The position numbers were made by a program, and so were the translations under genes. The notes below the pieces were generated by a model. That model had not been told where the DNA came from, did no database searches, and worked only from the letters and a program-made list of their open reading frames with translations. A DNA stretch of 64,000 bases from assembly GCA_038239195.1 (NCBI GenBank), contig JBBSEZ010000005.1, forward strand, positions 1 through 64,000, read 5' to 3'. This stretch comes from JBBSEZ01 sp038239195. GTDB taxonomy: Bacteria; Planctomycetota; Planctomycetia; Gemmatales; Gemmataceae. This document shows, piece by piece, positions 41,645 through 51,124 of this stretch; the stretch's first letter is position 1, and each line of letters opens with the position of its first letter.

Positions 41645-44600
41645 ATGGATAGCCTGAACGTATCACCCTGGCAGCCCAGGGTTTTTGCCATCGTTGCCGG
41701 TTTGGGCCTGGTGGTGTTGACGGTCGGAGGCGCCGAGCGCGTTCCGAAACCACCTCCCGCCCTCCAGACCGAATACGCCACCGTCGTCCGGCCCCTGATA
41801 AAGAAGTACTGTCTGGACTGCCATTCGACGAAGGCCCGGAAAGGGAGCCTCGACCTGGAACGGTTTGCCGCGCTTGCCGACGTCCGCAAGGACGTCAAGC
41901 CGTGGCAGCATACCATCGAGTTGCTCGAAGCAGGCGAGATGCCGCCCAAGGGCAAGGCGCAGCCGACGGCCGGGGAGCGGAAACTGCTGATCGATTGGTC
42001 CCGCGGGCTCCTGGACGCCGAGGCGCGCGCGCGGGCCGGCGACCCCGGACACGTGCCGCTTCGCCGGCTCAGCAACGCCGAGTACGACTGTACGATTCGC
42101 GACCTGACCGGAGTGGACCTGCGGCCGACAAGGGAGTTTCCCGGAGACGGGGCGGCCGGCGAGGGGTTCACCAACGCCGCCGAGGCGCTCACGGAGATTT
42201 CCCCCGCGTTGCTCATCAAGTACCTCAACGCGGCCAAGGAGGTCGCGGAACACGCCGTCCTCCTGCCGGACGGGATCCACTTCTCGCCCACTAAGACCCG
42301 ACGCGACTGGACCAACGAAAGCCTTGCCCAGCTCCGCGCGTTCTACGCGCAGTACGCCCCCGATGGCCGATTGCCCCTCCAGCCCTATCTCCGGGCCACG
42401 GTCCGGCATCGCGAGGCGCTGACCTCTAGAAAGACGACCGTTGAGGAAGTGGCGCGGAAAGAGAAGTTGAGCCCGAAGTACCTCGGCGCGCTGTGGCAAG
42501 CGCTGACGGACAAGGCCCCTTCGCATCCGCTCGATTCGATCCGCGCCCGTTGGAGGTGCTCCACCGAGAAGGACGTCGGAGCGCTGGCGGCCGAGATCGC
42601 GGCGTGGCAAACGGCGTTGTGGAAGTTCGTCCCCATCGGCAGCTATCGGTACGGGAACACGGTCCGGCAGGTCGCCAACGACCCTCCCGCGCGGGAAGTG
42701 CAGTCGTTGCGGCTCGCCGTCAAGCCGGGGCCCGGACAGAGCGAAGTCGTGCTCTACCTCGTGGCCCGCGACAGGCTCCCGGGCGGCAAGGGCGGCCCGG
42801 TCGTCTGGCAGCGCCCGCGTTTCGAGGGCCCAGGCAAGCCACCGCTGCTCTTAAAGGACTACCCGGCGTTCGGCCCGGCTTACGAAGTCGATTACCCCTC
42901 GGCGTTCGCCAACTCCGCGAAGTACCTCGCCGCGGCCACCCAGGCGGCCCACGACCGGAAACTGACCGCCGAAGGGCTCGCCGGGAAACACGATCTGGAC
43001 GCGGGGCTCCTGAAAAACTGGATCGACGTGCTGGCGCTGGGGCCCGCGCGCGAGGGCCCCCCGAAGATGGTCCCGGCGGTCGCGCTGGACCTGCTCGACG
43101 AGAAGGCCCCGAAGTACGAGACCAGGCCCAAGGTCAACGGCTGGCGGCGGAAGGGCGCGGAACTGCCGCTCCTGCTCGCGAACGCGTCGGACAGGACCGA
43201 ACACGTGCCCGGGAAGGTGTCGCCGCACAAGGTCGTGGTCCACCCCACGCCCAGGGAGTTTGTAGCGGTCGCGTGGAAGAGCCCGGTGGCGGGGAGCGTG
43301 CGCGTTGCTGCCCACATTGTTCACGCCCACCCCGCCTGCGGCAACGGCGTGGCGTGGTGGCTCGAGCACCGCCGTGCAGGTCGGGCGGCCGTCCTGGCCG
43401 AGGGAGCAATTGATCGCGGCGGGATGGGGTCGATGCCGGGCAAGGCGCTCGCCGTCGAGAAGGGGGACCTGCTCGTCCTGGCCGTGGACGCGCGGAACGG
43501 CGACCACAGTTGCGATCTCACGGAGATCGCGCTCGCCGTCACCGAGACCTTCAAGGCTGGCCGCACCTGGGACCTGGCCGCCGACGTGGCCGACACCGTT
43601 CTCGCGGGCAACCCCCACGCCGACCGGTACGGGAACAAGGAAGTGTGGAGCTTCGTAAAGGGCCCGTCGAGGCCGACGGGGAAGGCAACCGGCCCCCTCG
43701 TCCCTGCGGGATCGGTCCTCGGCCGCTGGCGCGAGGCAACCGTCCATCCTGCCCGGCAGCCCGACGCCGTGAATCTCGCCAAACAGGTGCAGGCCCTGCT
43801 AACGGGGCCCCGGCCGGCCAACGGGCCCGACCGCGTGCTTTACGACAACCTGGTGTCGGTCGAGAGCAAACTGTTCCACAAGATCGACGTGTCCCGCCTG
43901 GCGAAGCCGCGGCCCGGTGCCGCCCGCTACGGCCTGGAGAAAGAGCGGTTCGGCAAGCGCCCGGGGGACGAGGCGAGCCTGGTGGTCGCCGCCAACGCGG
44001 TGACCGAGGTCCGGCTTCCCGCGTCCCTGTTCCGCGACCGCGCGTTCGCGGTCGAAGGCAAACTGGCCGAGGCCACGGGCGATCGCGTCGTGCAGTTCCA
44101 GGTGCTGACCGCGCCGCCTGCCCCGAGCACGCGCTGGGACGGCAAGGGGGCCGTGGTCGCATCCCCGACCGGGGCGGACTACAAGCGGCTCCTTCAGGGA
44201 CATGCAGACTTCCGAAGCTGCTTCCCCACGTTCGTCTGCTTCCCCGGCATCGTCCCCACGGACGAGGTGGTTTGCCTGAAGATGTACCATCGCGAGGACG
44301 AGCCGCTGGCCCGGCTGTTCCTCGACGAGGAGCAGAAGCGCCGGCTCGACCGCCTATGGGAAGAGCATCGGTTCATCAGCCAGCAGCCGGTGGCCGAGAA
44401 CAAGTACCTGCCCCAGTTCATCGGGTTCGTCACCCAGGACCAGCCCAAGGAACTGCTGGCGTATTTCGAGAGCCAGCGCGTGCCGTTCCGCAAACGGGCC
44501 GAGGCGTTCGAGAAGGACGTGGTGTCGGCCATCCCGAAGCAGATGGACGCCTTGCTCGACTTCGCCACCCGCGCCTACCGCCGGCCCCTGGCTGCGGGCG

Positions 44601-45796
44601 AGAAGACCAGCCTACTGGCGCTTCACAAAGCGCTTCTGAAGAAGGGCGTGCCGCACGAGGAAGCGTTTCGGGCGGTGCTGGCGCGGGTACTGGTCTCCCC
44701 AGCGTTCCTGTTCCGGATCGAACAGCCTCCCGCAGGGAAGGAGGCCGGCCCGGTGAACGACTGGGAACTGGCCACCCGGCTCAGCTATTTCCTCTGGTCG
44801 TCGGCGCCGGACGACGAACTGCGCCGGCTCGCCGCGGCGGGGCGCCTGCGCGATCCGAAGGTGCTGGCCGAGCAATCGCGGCGGATGGTGAAGGACGGCC
44901 GGGTGCGGGCCCTGGCGATCGAGTTCGGGACGCAGTGGCTGCACGTCCGTGGCTTCGACGAACTGAAGGACAAGAACGAAAAGCTGTTCCCGACGTTTGA
45001 CGCCCCGCTGCGCAAGGCGATCTACGAGGAGTCGATCCTGTTCTTCCAGGACCTGTTCCAATCCGACCGTGCGGTGACGCAGGTCCTCGACGCGGATTAC
45101 GCGTTCCTCAACGAGGCGCTGGCGAAGCACTATGAGGTTCCTGGAGTTCGCGGGCCGGAGTGGCGGCGGGTTGAAGGAGTGCGGAAGTACGGCCGAGGTG
45201 GTATCCTGGGGCTGGCGAGCGTTCAGTCCAGGCAGTCCGGGGCGTCGCGGACCAGCCCGGTGTTGCGGGGGAACTGGGTGGTCGAGACGCTGCTCGGGGA
45301 GAAGCTCCCCCGCCCGCCGGCGGACGTCCCGACCCTGCCGGACGAAGAGGGCGGGGCCGACGGGCTGACCACGCGGCAGCGGGTCGAGAAGCACGCCTCG
45401 GTGCCTAGCTGTGCCGTCTGCCACCAGCGAATCGACCCCTTCGGGTTCGCCCTGGAGCGCTATGACCCGATTGGCCGGCGGCGCGACAAGGGCCCCGGTG
45501 GAAGGGCGGTCGATACGCGGGCGAAGCTCAAGGACGGGACGGAACTTGAGGGCATTGACGGGCTGCGGACGTATCTGATGACGAGGAAGAAGGACGTCGT
45601 GGTCCGGCTGTTCTGCAAGAAACTGCTCGGGTATGCCCTCGGCCGGGCCGTCAGCCTCTCGGATCAGTCGTTGATCGACGAGATGGTGCGCGAGGTGAAC
45701 AAGGATGGCGGTCGAGTGTCGAGCGCGGTGCTGACGATCGTGCGGAGCAAGCAGTTCCGGATGGTCCGCGGGAGCGACTTCAAGGGGAACGAGTAA
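41645..45796 (+). CDS. Cytochrome-c-domain protein with DUF1587/1595/1592/1588/1585
   Basis: A 1383-aa exported protein of the large planctomycete family. An N-terminal hydrophobic segment (residues about 15-30) is followed by the heme motif CLDCHST (about 58), DUF1587 (LRRLSNAEYDCTIRDLTG, about 137), a long middle part with a carbohydrate-binding-like region, and then the DUF1595, DUF1592 (LSYFLWSSAPDDELRRL), DUF1588 (GRGGILGLASVQSRQSG, CAVCHQRIDPFGFALE with a second CxxCH) and DUF1585 (LFCKKLLGYALGRA) modules to the end. Relatives are thought to take part in periplasmic electron transfer linked to extracellular degradation; substrate unknown. ATG 41645 follows AAGGAGC at 4 nt. Paired with the DUF1552 gene 19 bp downstream. 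Confidence 0.93.
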   Translation: MDSLNVSPWQPRVFAIVAGLGLVVLTVGGAERVPKPPPALQTEYATVVRPLIKKYCLDCHSTKARKGSLDLERFAALADVRKDVKPWQHTIELLEAGEMPPKGKAQPTAGERKLLIDWSRGLLDAEARARAGDPGHVPLRRLSNAEYDCTIRDLTGVDLRPTREFPGDGAAGEGFTNAAEALTEISPALLIKYLNAAKEVAEHAVLLPDGIHFSPTKTRRDWTNESLAQLRAFYAQYAPDGRLPLQPYLRATVRHREALTSRKTTVEEVARKEKLSPKYLGALWQALTDKAPSHPLDSIRARWRCSTEKDVGALAAEIAAWQTALWKFVPIGSYRYGNTVRQVANDPPAREVQSLRLAVKPGPGQSEVVLYLVARDRLPGGKGGPVVWQRPRFEGPGKPPLLLKDYPAFGPAYEVDYPSAFANSAKYLAAATQAAHDRKLTAEGLAGKHDLDAGLLKNWIDVLALGPAREGPPKMVPAVALDLLDEKAPKYETRPKVNGWRRKGAELPLLLANASDRTEHVPGKVSPHKVVVHPTPREFVAVAWKSPVAGSVRVAAHIVHAHPACGNGVAWWLEHRRAGRAAVLAEGAIDRGGMGSMPGKALAVEKGDLLVLAVDARNGDHSCDLTEIALAVTETFKAGRTWDLAADVADTVLAGNPHADRYGNKEVWSFVKGPSRPTGKATGPLVPAGSVLGRWREATVHPARQPDAVNLAKQVQALLTGPRPANGPDRVLYDNLVSVESKLFHKIDVSRLAKPRPGAARYGLEKERFGKRPGDEASLVVAANAVTEVRLPASLFRDRAFAVEGKLAEATGDRVVQFQVLTAPPAPSTRWDGKGAVVASPTGADYKRLLQGHADFRSCFPTFVCFPGIVPTDEVVCLKMYHREDEPLARLFLDEEQKRRLDRLWEEHRFISQQPVAENKYLPQFIGFVTQDQPKELLAYFESQRVPFRKRAEAFEKDVVSAIPKQMDALLDFATRAYRRPLAAGEKTSLLALHKALLKKGVPHEEAFRAVLARVLVSPAFLFRIEQPPAGKEAGPVNDWELATRLSYFLWSSAPDDELRRLAAAGRLRDPKVLAEQSRRMVKDGRVRALAIEFGTQWLHVRGFDELKDKNEKLFPTFDAPLRKAIYEESILFFQDLFQSDRAVTQVLDADYAFLNEALAKHYEVPGVRGPEWRRVEGVRKYGRGGILGLASVQSRQSGASRTSPVLRGNWVVETLLGEKLPRPPADVPTLPDEEGGADGLTTRQRVEKHASVPSCAVCHQRIDPFGFALERYDPIGRRRDKGPGGRAVDTRAKLKDGTELEGIDGLRTYLMTRKKDVVVRLFCKKLLGYALGRAVSLSDQSLIDEMVREVNKDGGRVSSAVLTIVRSKQFRMVRGSDFKGNE

Positions 45797-45815
45797 ACCA
45801 CGCAGGAGGTCCGAG

Positions 45816-47129
45816 ATGACGACGACACCCCAGTTCTACCCGGTCTCCCGGCGGACGTTCCTCCGCGGCGTCGGCGTGACGATGGCCCTACCGTGGCTCG
45901 AGTCGCTTCCCGTTTGGGGAGACAAAGCGCCGAAGGACCGGGCCTCCCAGCCGCCGGTCCGGTTCGCCTGCCTGTTCGCCGGCAACGGGTTCCACAGCCG
46001 GGAGTGGTGGGCAAAGGGCGAAGGCGCCCGGATGGAACTGGGGAAAGTGCTGGAGCCGCTGCGGCCGTTCCGCGAGAAGATGCTGTTCCTGCGCGGGCTG
46101 TACAACCAGGAGGCCCTGATCGGCGGCATTCACAGTTGTCAGACGGGCAACCTCCTCACGGGCGCCCACCTGGCCCCCGGCGGAGAGGTTCGCTCCGGCG
46201 TCAGCATGGACCAGGCGATCGCCGAGCGGGTGAAGGAGCAGACCAAGGTGCCGAGCCTGGTGCTGGGGTGCGAGCCTTCCATCGCGGCCCTGCACAAGAA
46301 CTACTCGATGATCTACAGCTCGCACGTGTCGTGGAGCTCGGCGACCACGCCGACGCCGCTGGAGCTCTACCCGGCCCTGGCGTTCGACCGGCTGTTTCGC
46401 GACGAGGTGGCGCGGACCGACAAGAGCGTGCTCGACGCCGTCCGGGAGGACGCCACCCTGTACCGCACCAGGGTGAGCGTGGCGGACAAGCGGCGGCTCG
46501 ACGAGTACCTGTCGTCGGTGCGCGAGGTGGAACAGCGGATCGGGCAGGCGGGCAAGGCCGGGCGCTTGCAGGGCTGGCGGCCAACGCTGGCGCGGCCGGA
46601 CATGCGGCGGCCCGCCGATGGCATCCCGCAAGACGTCGATCAGCACATGCGGCTGATGTGCGACATTTTGGTGTTGGCGTTCCGGACCGACACGACGCGG
46701 GTGTGTACGCTGAAGCTGAACAACGACCACTCGTCGCTGCGGTTCCCACACCTCAAGATCGACTACATGATTCACCATCTGCTGTCCCACACCAACGGGG
46801 CGGACTGGCTGAAGGTGAACCAGTTCTTCACGCGGCAGGTCGCGTACATCGCGGAGAAGATGGACCAGGTTCGGGAAGGGGACCGGACGCTGCTGGACAA
46901 CTCGATGATCCTGTACCTGTCGAGCATGATGACGGGGAACCACGACAACCAGCAGTTGCCGGTGGTGCTGCTGGGGCGGGGGGGCGGGCAGATCAAGACC
47001 GGGCGCATCCTCGATTATCTGGGGAAGCCGAACCGGAAGATGTGCAGCCTGTACCTGTCGCTGATGGACAAGGTGGGGGTGCGGCTCGCGAGCTTCGGGG
47101 ACTCGAGGGAGCGGTTGGCGGAGGTCTGA
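45816..47129 (+). CDS. Tat-exported DUF1552 protein
   Basis: A 437-aa protein of the DUF1552 family, which in planctomycetes almost always follows a DUF1592-type cytochrome gene. The N-terminus SRRTFLRGVGVTMALPWLE is a twin-arginine signal, so it is exported folded. Family blocks are visible: CLFAGNGFHSREWWAKGEG, LRGLYNQEALIGGIHSCQTG (split: LRGLYNQEALIGG, IHSCQTGNLL), GVSMDQAIAERVKEQ, DRLFRDEVARTDKSVLD and MTGNHDNQQLPVVLLG near the end. The fold suggests an alkaline-phosphatase-like or metalloenzyme of unknown reaction. ATG 45816 follows GGAGGTCC. Ends in a 168-bp gap. Confidence 0.93.
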   Translation: MTTTPQFYPVSRRTFLRGVGVTMALPWLESLPVWGDKAPKDRASQPPVRFACLFAGNGFHSREWWAKGEGARMELGKVLEPLRPFREKMLFLRGLYNQEALIGGIHSCQTGNLLTGAHLAPGGEVRSGVSMDQAIAERVKEQTKVPSLVLGCEPSIAALHKNYSMIYSSHVSWSSATTPTPLELYPALAFDRLFRDEVARTDKSVLDAVREDATLYRTRVSVADKRRLDEYLSSVREVEQRIGQAGKAGRLQGWRPTLARPDMRRPADGIPQDVDQHMRLMCDILVLAFRTDTTRVCTLKLNNDHSSLRFPHLKIDYMIHHLLSHTNGADWLKVNQFFTRQVAYIAEKMDQVREGDRTLLDNSMILYLSSMMTGNHDNQQLPVVLLGRGGGQIKTGRILDYLGKPNRKMCSLYLSLMDKVGVRLASFGDSRERLAEV

Positions 47130-47296
47130 CAGAGGCGCAGGCCGCGAGGCGGGCATGTTGGCGCCGGCGAGGGATTTCGGTTGACCGAGAGGGGGCGCCG
47201 GGACGCATTCTCCTACCGGGCGGCAAAAAGTAACTTGAAAAGCGCGTTCTGGAACAGGGGGCGGAATCACCCCTGGTTTGGCGTTGGGAGTTCGAG

Positions 47297-47539
47297 ATGC
47301 CAAAAGTTCCACGCGGCCGGATTAGCGGTCACTACGGCATGGACAAGCATTCGGCTCAGGAACTCTACGCTTGGGCTGACAAACTGGAAGCGCGGAGGCT
47401 AGATCCTCTGAATGAAGACGATCCCCAATGGCTCAAACGTTGGGTGGAAAGGTTGCGGCAACTGGCAGTTGCGAAAGAGAAAGCCAGAGGTCACAAGTCG
47501 CTGCAAGCAAAGGTACGTCGATCCAGGCGTTCCACTTGA
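47297..47539 (+). CDS. Small basic hypothetical protein, 80 aa
   Basis: ATG 47297 follows GGGAG at 6 nt. The 80-aa product is rich in Lys, Arg and Trp (SGHYGMDKHSAQELYAWADK, RWVERLRQLAVAKEKARG), helical and without signal peptide. I recall short proteins of this type in planctomycetes but know no function. The final residues KVRRSRRST are very basic, which would suit nucleic-acid binding. Confidence 0.55.
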   Translation: MPKVPRGRISGHYGMDKHSAQELYAWADKLEARRLDPLNEDDPQWLKRWVERLRQLAVAKEKARGHKSLQAKVRRSRRST

Positions 47540-47598
47540 CCGGGCTCTGGCCCTCGGACAACGGGCACGGGAAGCATTATTCCCATCCGAAGGCGCTC

Positions 47599-47799
47599 AT
47601 GACCTTGACCCTCGAATTCGATCTCCCCGCCGATCTGGCCTGGTTCCGGCTACCGACGGCGGTCGCCGCCCGTCTCCAGGCATTGCTGGAGCGGCAGGAT
47701 TTCGGCCAGGCGCTCACCGTGGAAGAACGGGCTGAGGCCTAAGGATTAGTCGATCTGTCGGAGCTCCTCACCTTGTTGCGGCTGCGGGGGGAGCGAATG
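47599..47799 (+). pseudogene. Small DUF-type protein gene interrupted by TAA
   Basis: Reading from ATG 47599 gives FDLPADLAWFRLPTAVAARL, then LLERQDFGQALTVEERAEA and an in-frame TAA at 47740-47742. Without that stop the frame continues GLVDLSELLTLLRLRGERM, exactly the C-terminal half of a small (about 70-80 aa) protein family I know from cyanobacteria and planctomycetes, in which a Glu stands at the stop position (EAEGLV). A single change GAA to TAA explains it. No better ribosome site is present. The function is unknown; relatives often lie near toxin-antitoxin-like genes. Confidence 0.6.
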
Positions 47800-47853
47800 G
47801 CCCCATGCGTGCCGCAGCTTCCTGTCGTGTGGGCGGGCTGCCGAGCCGGGCCC

Positions 47854-48108
47854 TCAGGCGGGCCCGTTGCCCGCCGTCGGCACGGGAAGGTCTTCGAGGC
47901 CGACCAGATGCACGAGGGCGATGCGGACGTCACGCTCGTAGATGGCCGAGTTGTCCACGCCAGGAAGCCCAATCATCAGGTCCCGCTGCCCGACCAGGAC
48001 GAGCTCCGGGTGGTAGACGTCGTAGCGCAGCCCTTCGCTCACGACGAGCCGCAAGGGGCGAAACGGCTTTTCGCGCAGGCGGGCCTGGATGTCTTCTGGA
48101 CGGAACAT
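47854..48108 (-). CDS. Small conserved hypothetical protein, 84 aa
   Basis: ATG 48108 follows GGGAG at 4-5 nt. The protein starts MFRPEDIQARLREKPFRPLR and has strands LRLVVSEGLRYDVYHPELV and VGQRDLMIGLPG, then a last strand ALVHLVGLEDLPVP: a beta-rich small fold. I recognise it as a family with many copies per genome in planctomycetes, but without function. Convergent with the broken gene upstream. Confidence 0.75.
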   Translation of the reverse strand: MFRPEDIQARLREKPFRPLRLVVSEGLRYDVYHPELVLVGQRDLMIGLPGVDNSAIYERDVRIALVHLVGLEDLPVPTAGNGPA

Positions 48109-48257
48109 GGTGCTCCCTTCGGGCGTCGAGGATAGTATAGGCTTGGCGAGCGTACCGAGGTAGCATTTGCTCCCTTCGGAGGAGGGGCTCGGCCTCGACT
48201 GCCGACGCCAAGTGCATCCAGGATCGCTCGACAAGGGACAGGAGCTGAGGCACACGC

Positions 48258-49082
48258 ATGAGCGAATCGCAGGGCTACGTACTCGGCCAGTCGGAGAGCG
48301 CCGCTCGCCGGCTGGAGATCCAGGACGCCCACTTCGCCGAGGCATCGGAGCGGTTGCTGGACGAGCTGGCGCTGCGCCCGAACGACCGGGTGGTCGAGCT
48401 CGGCTGCGGTCCCGGCGGGCTCAGCCGCCGTATCCTCCGCCGCCTGGGCGAAGGCGGCGCCCTCGTCGGAGTCGATGGCAGCGCGGGGCTCCTGGAGCAG
48501 GCCCGGGCGGCGCTGGCCGGGGCCGGGCCGGCGCGGTTCGAGACGGTGCTGGCGGATGCCTCCGCGCTGGGCGCGTGGCTGGAGGGCGCGGACGTGGTGG
48601 TCGGCCGGGCCGTGCTTCACCACTTCCCGCTGGCGGAGCTCGTGCTGGGGCGGCTGCGCATGGCCCTTCGGCCGGGCACCCGGGTTGGCTTCCTCGAGCC
48701 GGACTTCCGCGCGCCCATGGGCCGGCTGGCCTATCTGGAGGCGACGGGAAGGCCGGAGTTGGCCCCCCTTCGCGTCTGGGCCGCGACCATCAACCAGTTC
48801 TATCAGGCCTGCCGGCTCTCGCCGGAGGTCGGGGCGAGCCTGGCTCGCACGCTGGATCTGGCCGGCTATCGCCGCGTGCGGGGGGATTGGTCCGAATGCA
48901 GCTCGGACGGTCGGATGGTGGAGAACATGCAGATGTTCTACGACGAGGTGGGCGACCGCCTCGTGGCCCTGAACGTCCTGACCGCCGGGCAAATCGCGGA
49001 GCAGCAGCGCCTGCTCCGCGCCCTTCCCGTCGATTCGTTGCCGGCCGCCTGGGGCCTTCACCGGGTCGCCTGTGAGGCGTGA
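48258..49082 (+). CDS. SAM-dependent class I methyltransferase
   Basis: A 274-aa methyltransferase of the Methyltransf_11/25 type. SAM-binding motif I VVELGCGPGGLSRR (about 48-61), motif II LVGVDGSAGLLEQA with the ribose-binding Asp, then VLADASALGAWL and DVVVGRAVLHHFPL are all visible. A small helical insertion (FYQACRLSPEVGASL) near residue 180 could give substrate specificity; UbiE- or TylF-like enzymes are related. Cytoplasmic. The ATG at 48258 has a weak GGAG far upstream. Convergent with the esterase gene 9 bp away. Confidence 0.87.
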   Translation: MSESQGYVLGQSESAARRLEIQDAHFAEASERLLDELALRPNDRVVELGCGPGGLSRRILRRLGEGGALVGVDGSAGLLEQARAALAGAGPARFETVLADASALGAWLEGADVVVGRAVLHHFPLAELVLGRLRMALRPGTRVGFLEPDFRAPMGRLAYLEATGRPELAPLRVWAATINQFYQACRLSPEVGASLARTLDLAGYRRVRGDWSECSSDGRMVENMQMFYDEVGDRLVALNVLTAGQIAEQQRLLRALPVDSLPAAWGLHRVACEA

Positions 49083-49091
49083 CCGGCCGGA

Positions 49092-50369
49092 TCACTTCGG
49101 CGGTCGGAGGGCCAGCTCCTTCTTCCAGAAGCTCTCGCGCGCCTTCACCCAGCGCGGGTCGGTGCCGTGGCCCATCAGCGGGCTGGCGATCATCACCTTT
49201 GGTTCCGGGTGGACGTTGAAGGCCGCGTAGACCGTCGTCGGCGCGCAGACCGTGTCGATGAAGCCGACGCCGTGGACCGACTTGCCCTTGAACTTGCGGG
49301 CGAAGTTGACCGCGTCGTAGTAAGCCGATGCCTCCAGGACCTTGGCGTTGCGCTCCCCGCGGGCGCGGCTGAGCCAGTGGGGCCAGCCGCTGACTCGGCC
49401 GTGCGCCAGGCCGCTGTGGTCGCACATGGCGGCGACGTTGGGCGCCGCCAGCTTCACGCGCGGGTCCACGCCGCTGGTTATCAGCGTCAGGGCCCCGCCC
49501 TGGCTGCCGCCCGTCACGGCCAGGCCCTTGCCGTCGAAGTCGGGGCGGCTGGTGAGGTAGTCGTTGCAGCGCAGACAGCCGAGGATGACGGCGCGGTAAT
49601 AGCTCTTGTCCCGGTCGTCCATCCCAATGTCGCGGTAGTCCTTGAGCGGGCCGGCCGCCTGCTTCTGATAGAACGCCGGGGCCTCGTCCACCGGCAGGTC
49701 GTGGATGATGACGTTCATCGACAGGGCGCCGAGGTAGGCGTGATACTTGTCCGGCCCGATGCCGTAGACGCCCGCCCCCGGCACGGTGAGGATGGCCGGG
49801 AACGGCCCCTTGCCCTTGGGCACCGACAGCCAGCCGCGCACCCGCTTGCCCTGGACGTTCCCCAGGCTGATCTTGTAGCAGTCCACCCGGCGATCGCTCT
49901 GCTTGGGGACGTGCTCCAGTTTGGCGTCGAGGGGCACCTTGGCCAGCTCCTTCTTGCCGGCCTCCCAGAAGGCGTCGAAGTCGGCGGGCATCCGCGCGGT
50001 CGGCTTGATCTGAGTCGGATCGAACGCGGCCGCGGCCAGTGTCTGTCGCTTGCCCTGGGACACCTGAAGCCGAAGGAAACCGGGCCTCTTCAGCGCCCCC
50101 TTCACCGTCGCCTTGCCCTTTTCCGGCGTCAACTTGCCCTCGGCGATCGTCTTGACGCCGTCCTCGCTCAGGCGGTAGGTCGCGGCGCCGTCCTCCAGCC
50201 CCGCAACCTGGAAGGTGGCCGTCTCGCCGACCTTGTAGGTCGCGTCGGGCAGGTCGCAGCGGGCCGTCAGGGGGCCCGGCCCCTTCTTGGGCTGGGCCTT
50301 CGCGTGGACCGCCAGGAAGGAGGCCGCGCCGAGGGCCAGGAGCAGCGCGGGCGTCAACGTACGTCTCAT
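49092..50369 (-). CDS. Secreted acetyl-xylan-esterase-type hydrolase (AXE1 family)
   Basis: A 425-aa exported protein. After the signal peptide (ALGAASFLAVHAKA, cleavage near 25) a beta-rich domain of about 100 residues precedes an alpha/beta hydrolase of the AXE1/CE7 type. MPADFDAFWEAGKKEL is the hallmark start of that domain, the nucleophile elbow is GGSQGGALTL, and the later DTVCAPTTVYA and MGHGTDPR provide the Asp and His. CE7 enzymes remove acetyl groups from xylo-oligosaccharides and cephalosporin C; the present substrate is not known. GGAG lies a few bases from the ATG. Adds to the polysaccharide-degrading profile of this window. Confidence 0.87.
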   Translation of the reverse strand: MRRTLTPALLLALGAASFLAVHAKAQPKKGPGPLTARCDLPDATYKVGETATFQVAGLEDGAATYRLSEDGVKTIAEGKLTPEKGKATVKGALKRPGFLRLQVSQGKRQTLAAAAFDPTQIKPTARMPADFDAFWEAGKKELAKVPLDAKLEHVPKQSDRRVDCYKISLGNVQGKRVRGWLSVPKGKGPFPAILTVPGAGVYGIGPDKYHAYLGALSMNVIIHDLPVDEAPAFYQKQAAGPLKDYRDIGMDDRDKSYYRAVILGCLRCNDYLTSRPDFDGKGLAVTGGSQGGALTLITSGVDPRVKLAAPNVAAMCDHSGLAHGRVSGWPHWLSRARGERNAKVLEASAYYDAVNFARKFKGKSVHGVGFIDTVCAPTTVYAAFNVHPEPKVMIASPLMGHGTDPRWVKARESFWKKELALRPPK

Positions 50370-51124
50370 GGGGGCTCCTCGTCGGGGGGGGCTCGAACGC
50401 CGTGGGGGGGCGCCGCCCCCACGGCGATTCTACGCCCGCGGCGGTCGGCCGCAAGGGGACAGGGGCCGGAGCGCCGCCCTCAGGCGAGCCTGGCCCGTCG
50501 GCCGCCTGGGCCCGCTCCCCGCGCCCTCGGCACGAAGACGACGGGCCCGTCGCCGGGCCCCGCTTCGCGTCGCAGTTACGCGGTTGGAAATTTGGGATCG
50601 GCGCGGGATTTCCGCTTGCCATCTGCGCGGCGGGTGGGTATAAGCCCCCCCGCCCAGCGTTGGGCGGCTAATGCCCACGGGAATGGCCCCGTAGCGGAGA
50701 GCGAGCCATGCGTCAAAAGAGAGTTAATGGGCCCTCCGGGGGCCCATGCTCGGCCCTCGATGCCTCCGGCGCCCTGCTCCATCCGCGCGCATCGCGCAGC
50801 CAGCCCCCTTCTCGCCTGAGGTGAGTGTGCCATCCGCCGGCCGGGGCCCTCCCGCCGGCAAGCGGCCTCACTCCCTCTCCAAAACCGTCCTTTCCGAGAA
50901 AACGCCTCGTCGGACAAGGCCCCTGGTCTGGTCTGGCGGGCTCGCCCGTCTACGGGCGGCCACCGCTCGTCAGGCCCCGAATCGGGCCGTCTGGCGGTCG
51001 TGGCCCAACCGCGCCCGGGGCCGGGGTAGGCCTTGCCCGGGTCGCGCGAGCTTTTCCCCCTGATCGGGCCGCGCAAGGATCGTGCGGCTCAACCCCCCCT
51101 CCCCCTACACAGGAGTAGGAAGGC
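50370..51124. other. 755-bp intergenic region with one perfect hairpin
   Basis: I see no supported gene here. A hairpin with 8-bp arms lies at 50727-50747 (ATGGGCCC, loop TCCGG, GGGCCCAT); it has no T run and is a weak candidate for a terminator of either strand. The last 40 bp before 51125 contain a C-run and then ACACAGGAGTAGGAAGGC, the ribosome site of the protease gene. The long gap between two divergent exported-protein genes leaves room for promoters that I cannot identify. Confidence 0.45.

Noticed and set aside
50727..50747. Hairpin as an intrinsic terminator
   Set aside because: 8-bp GC arms but no T run on either strand, and it lies more than 350 bp from both gene ends (the neighbours are divergent, so no 3' end is close).
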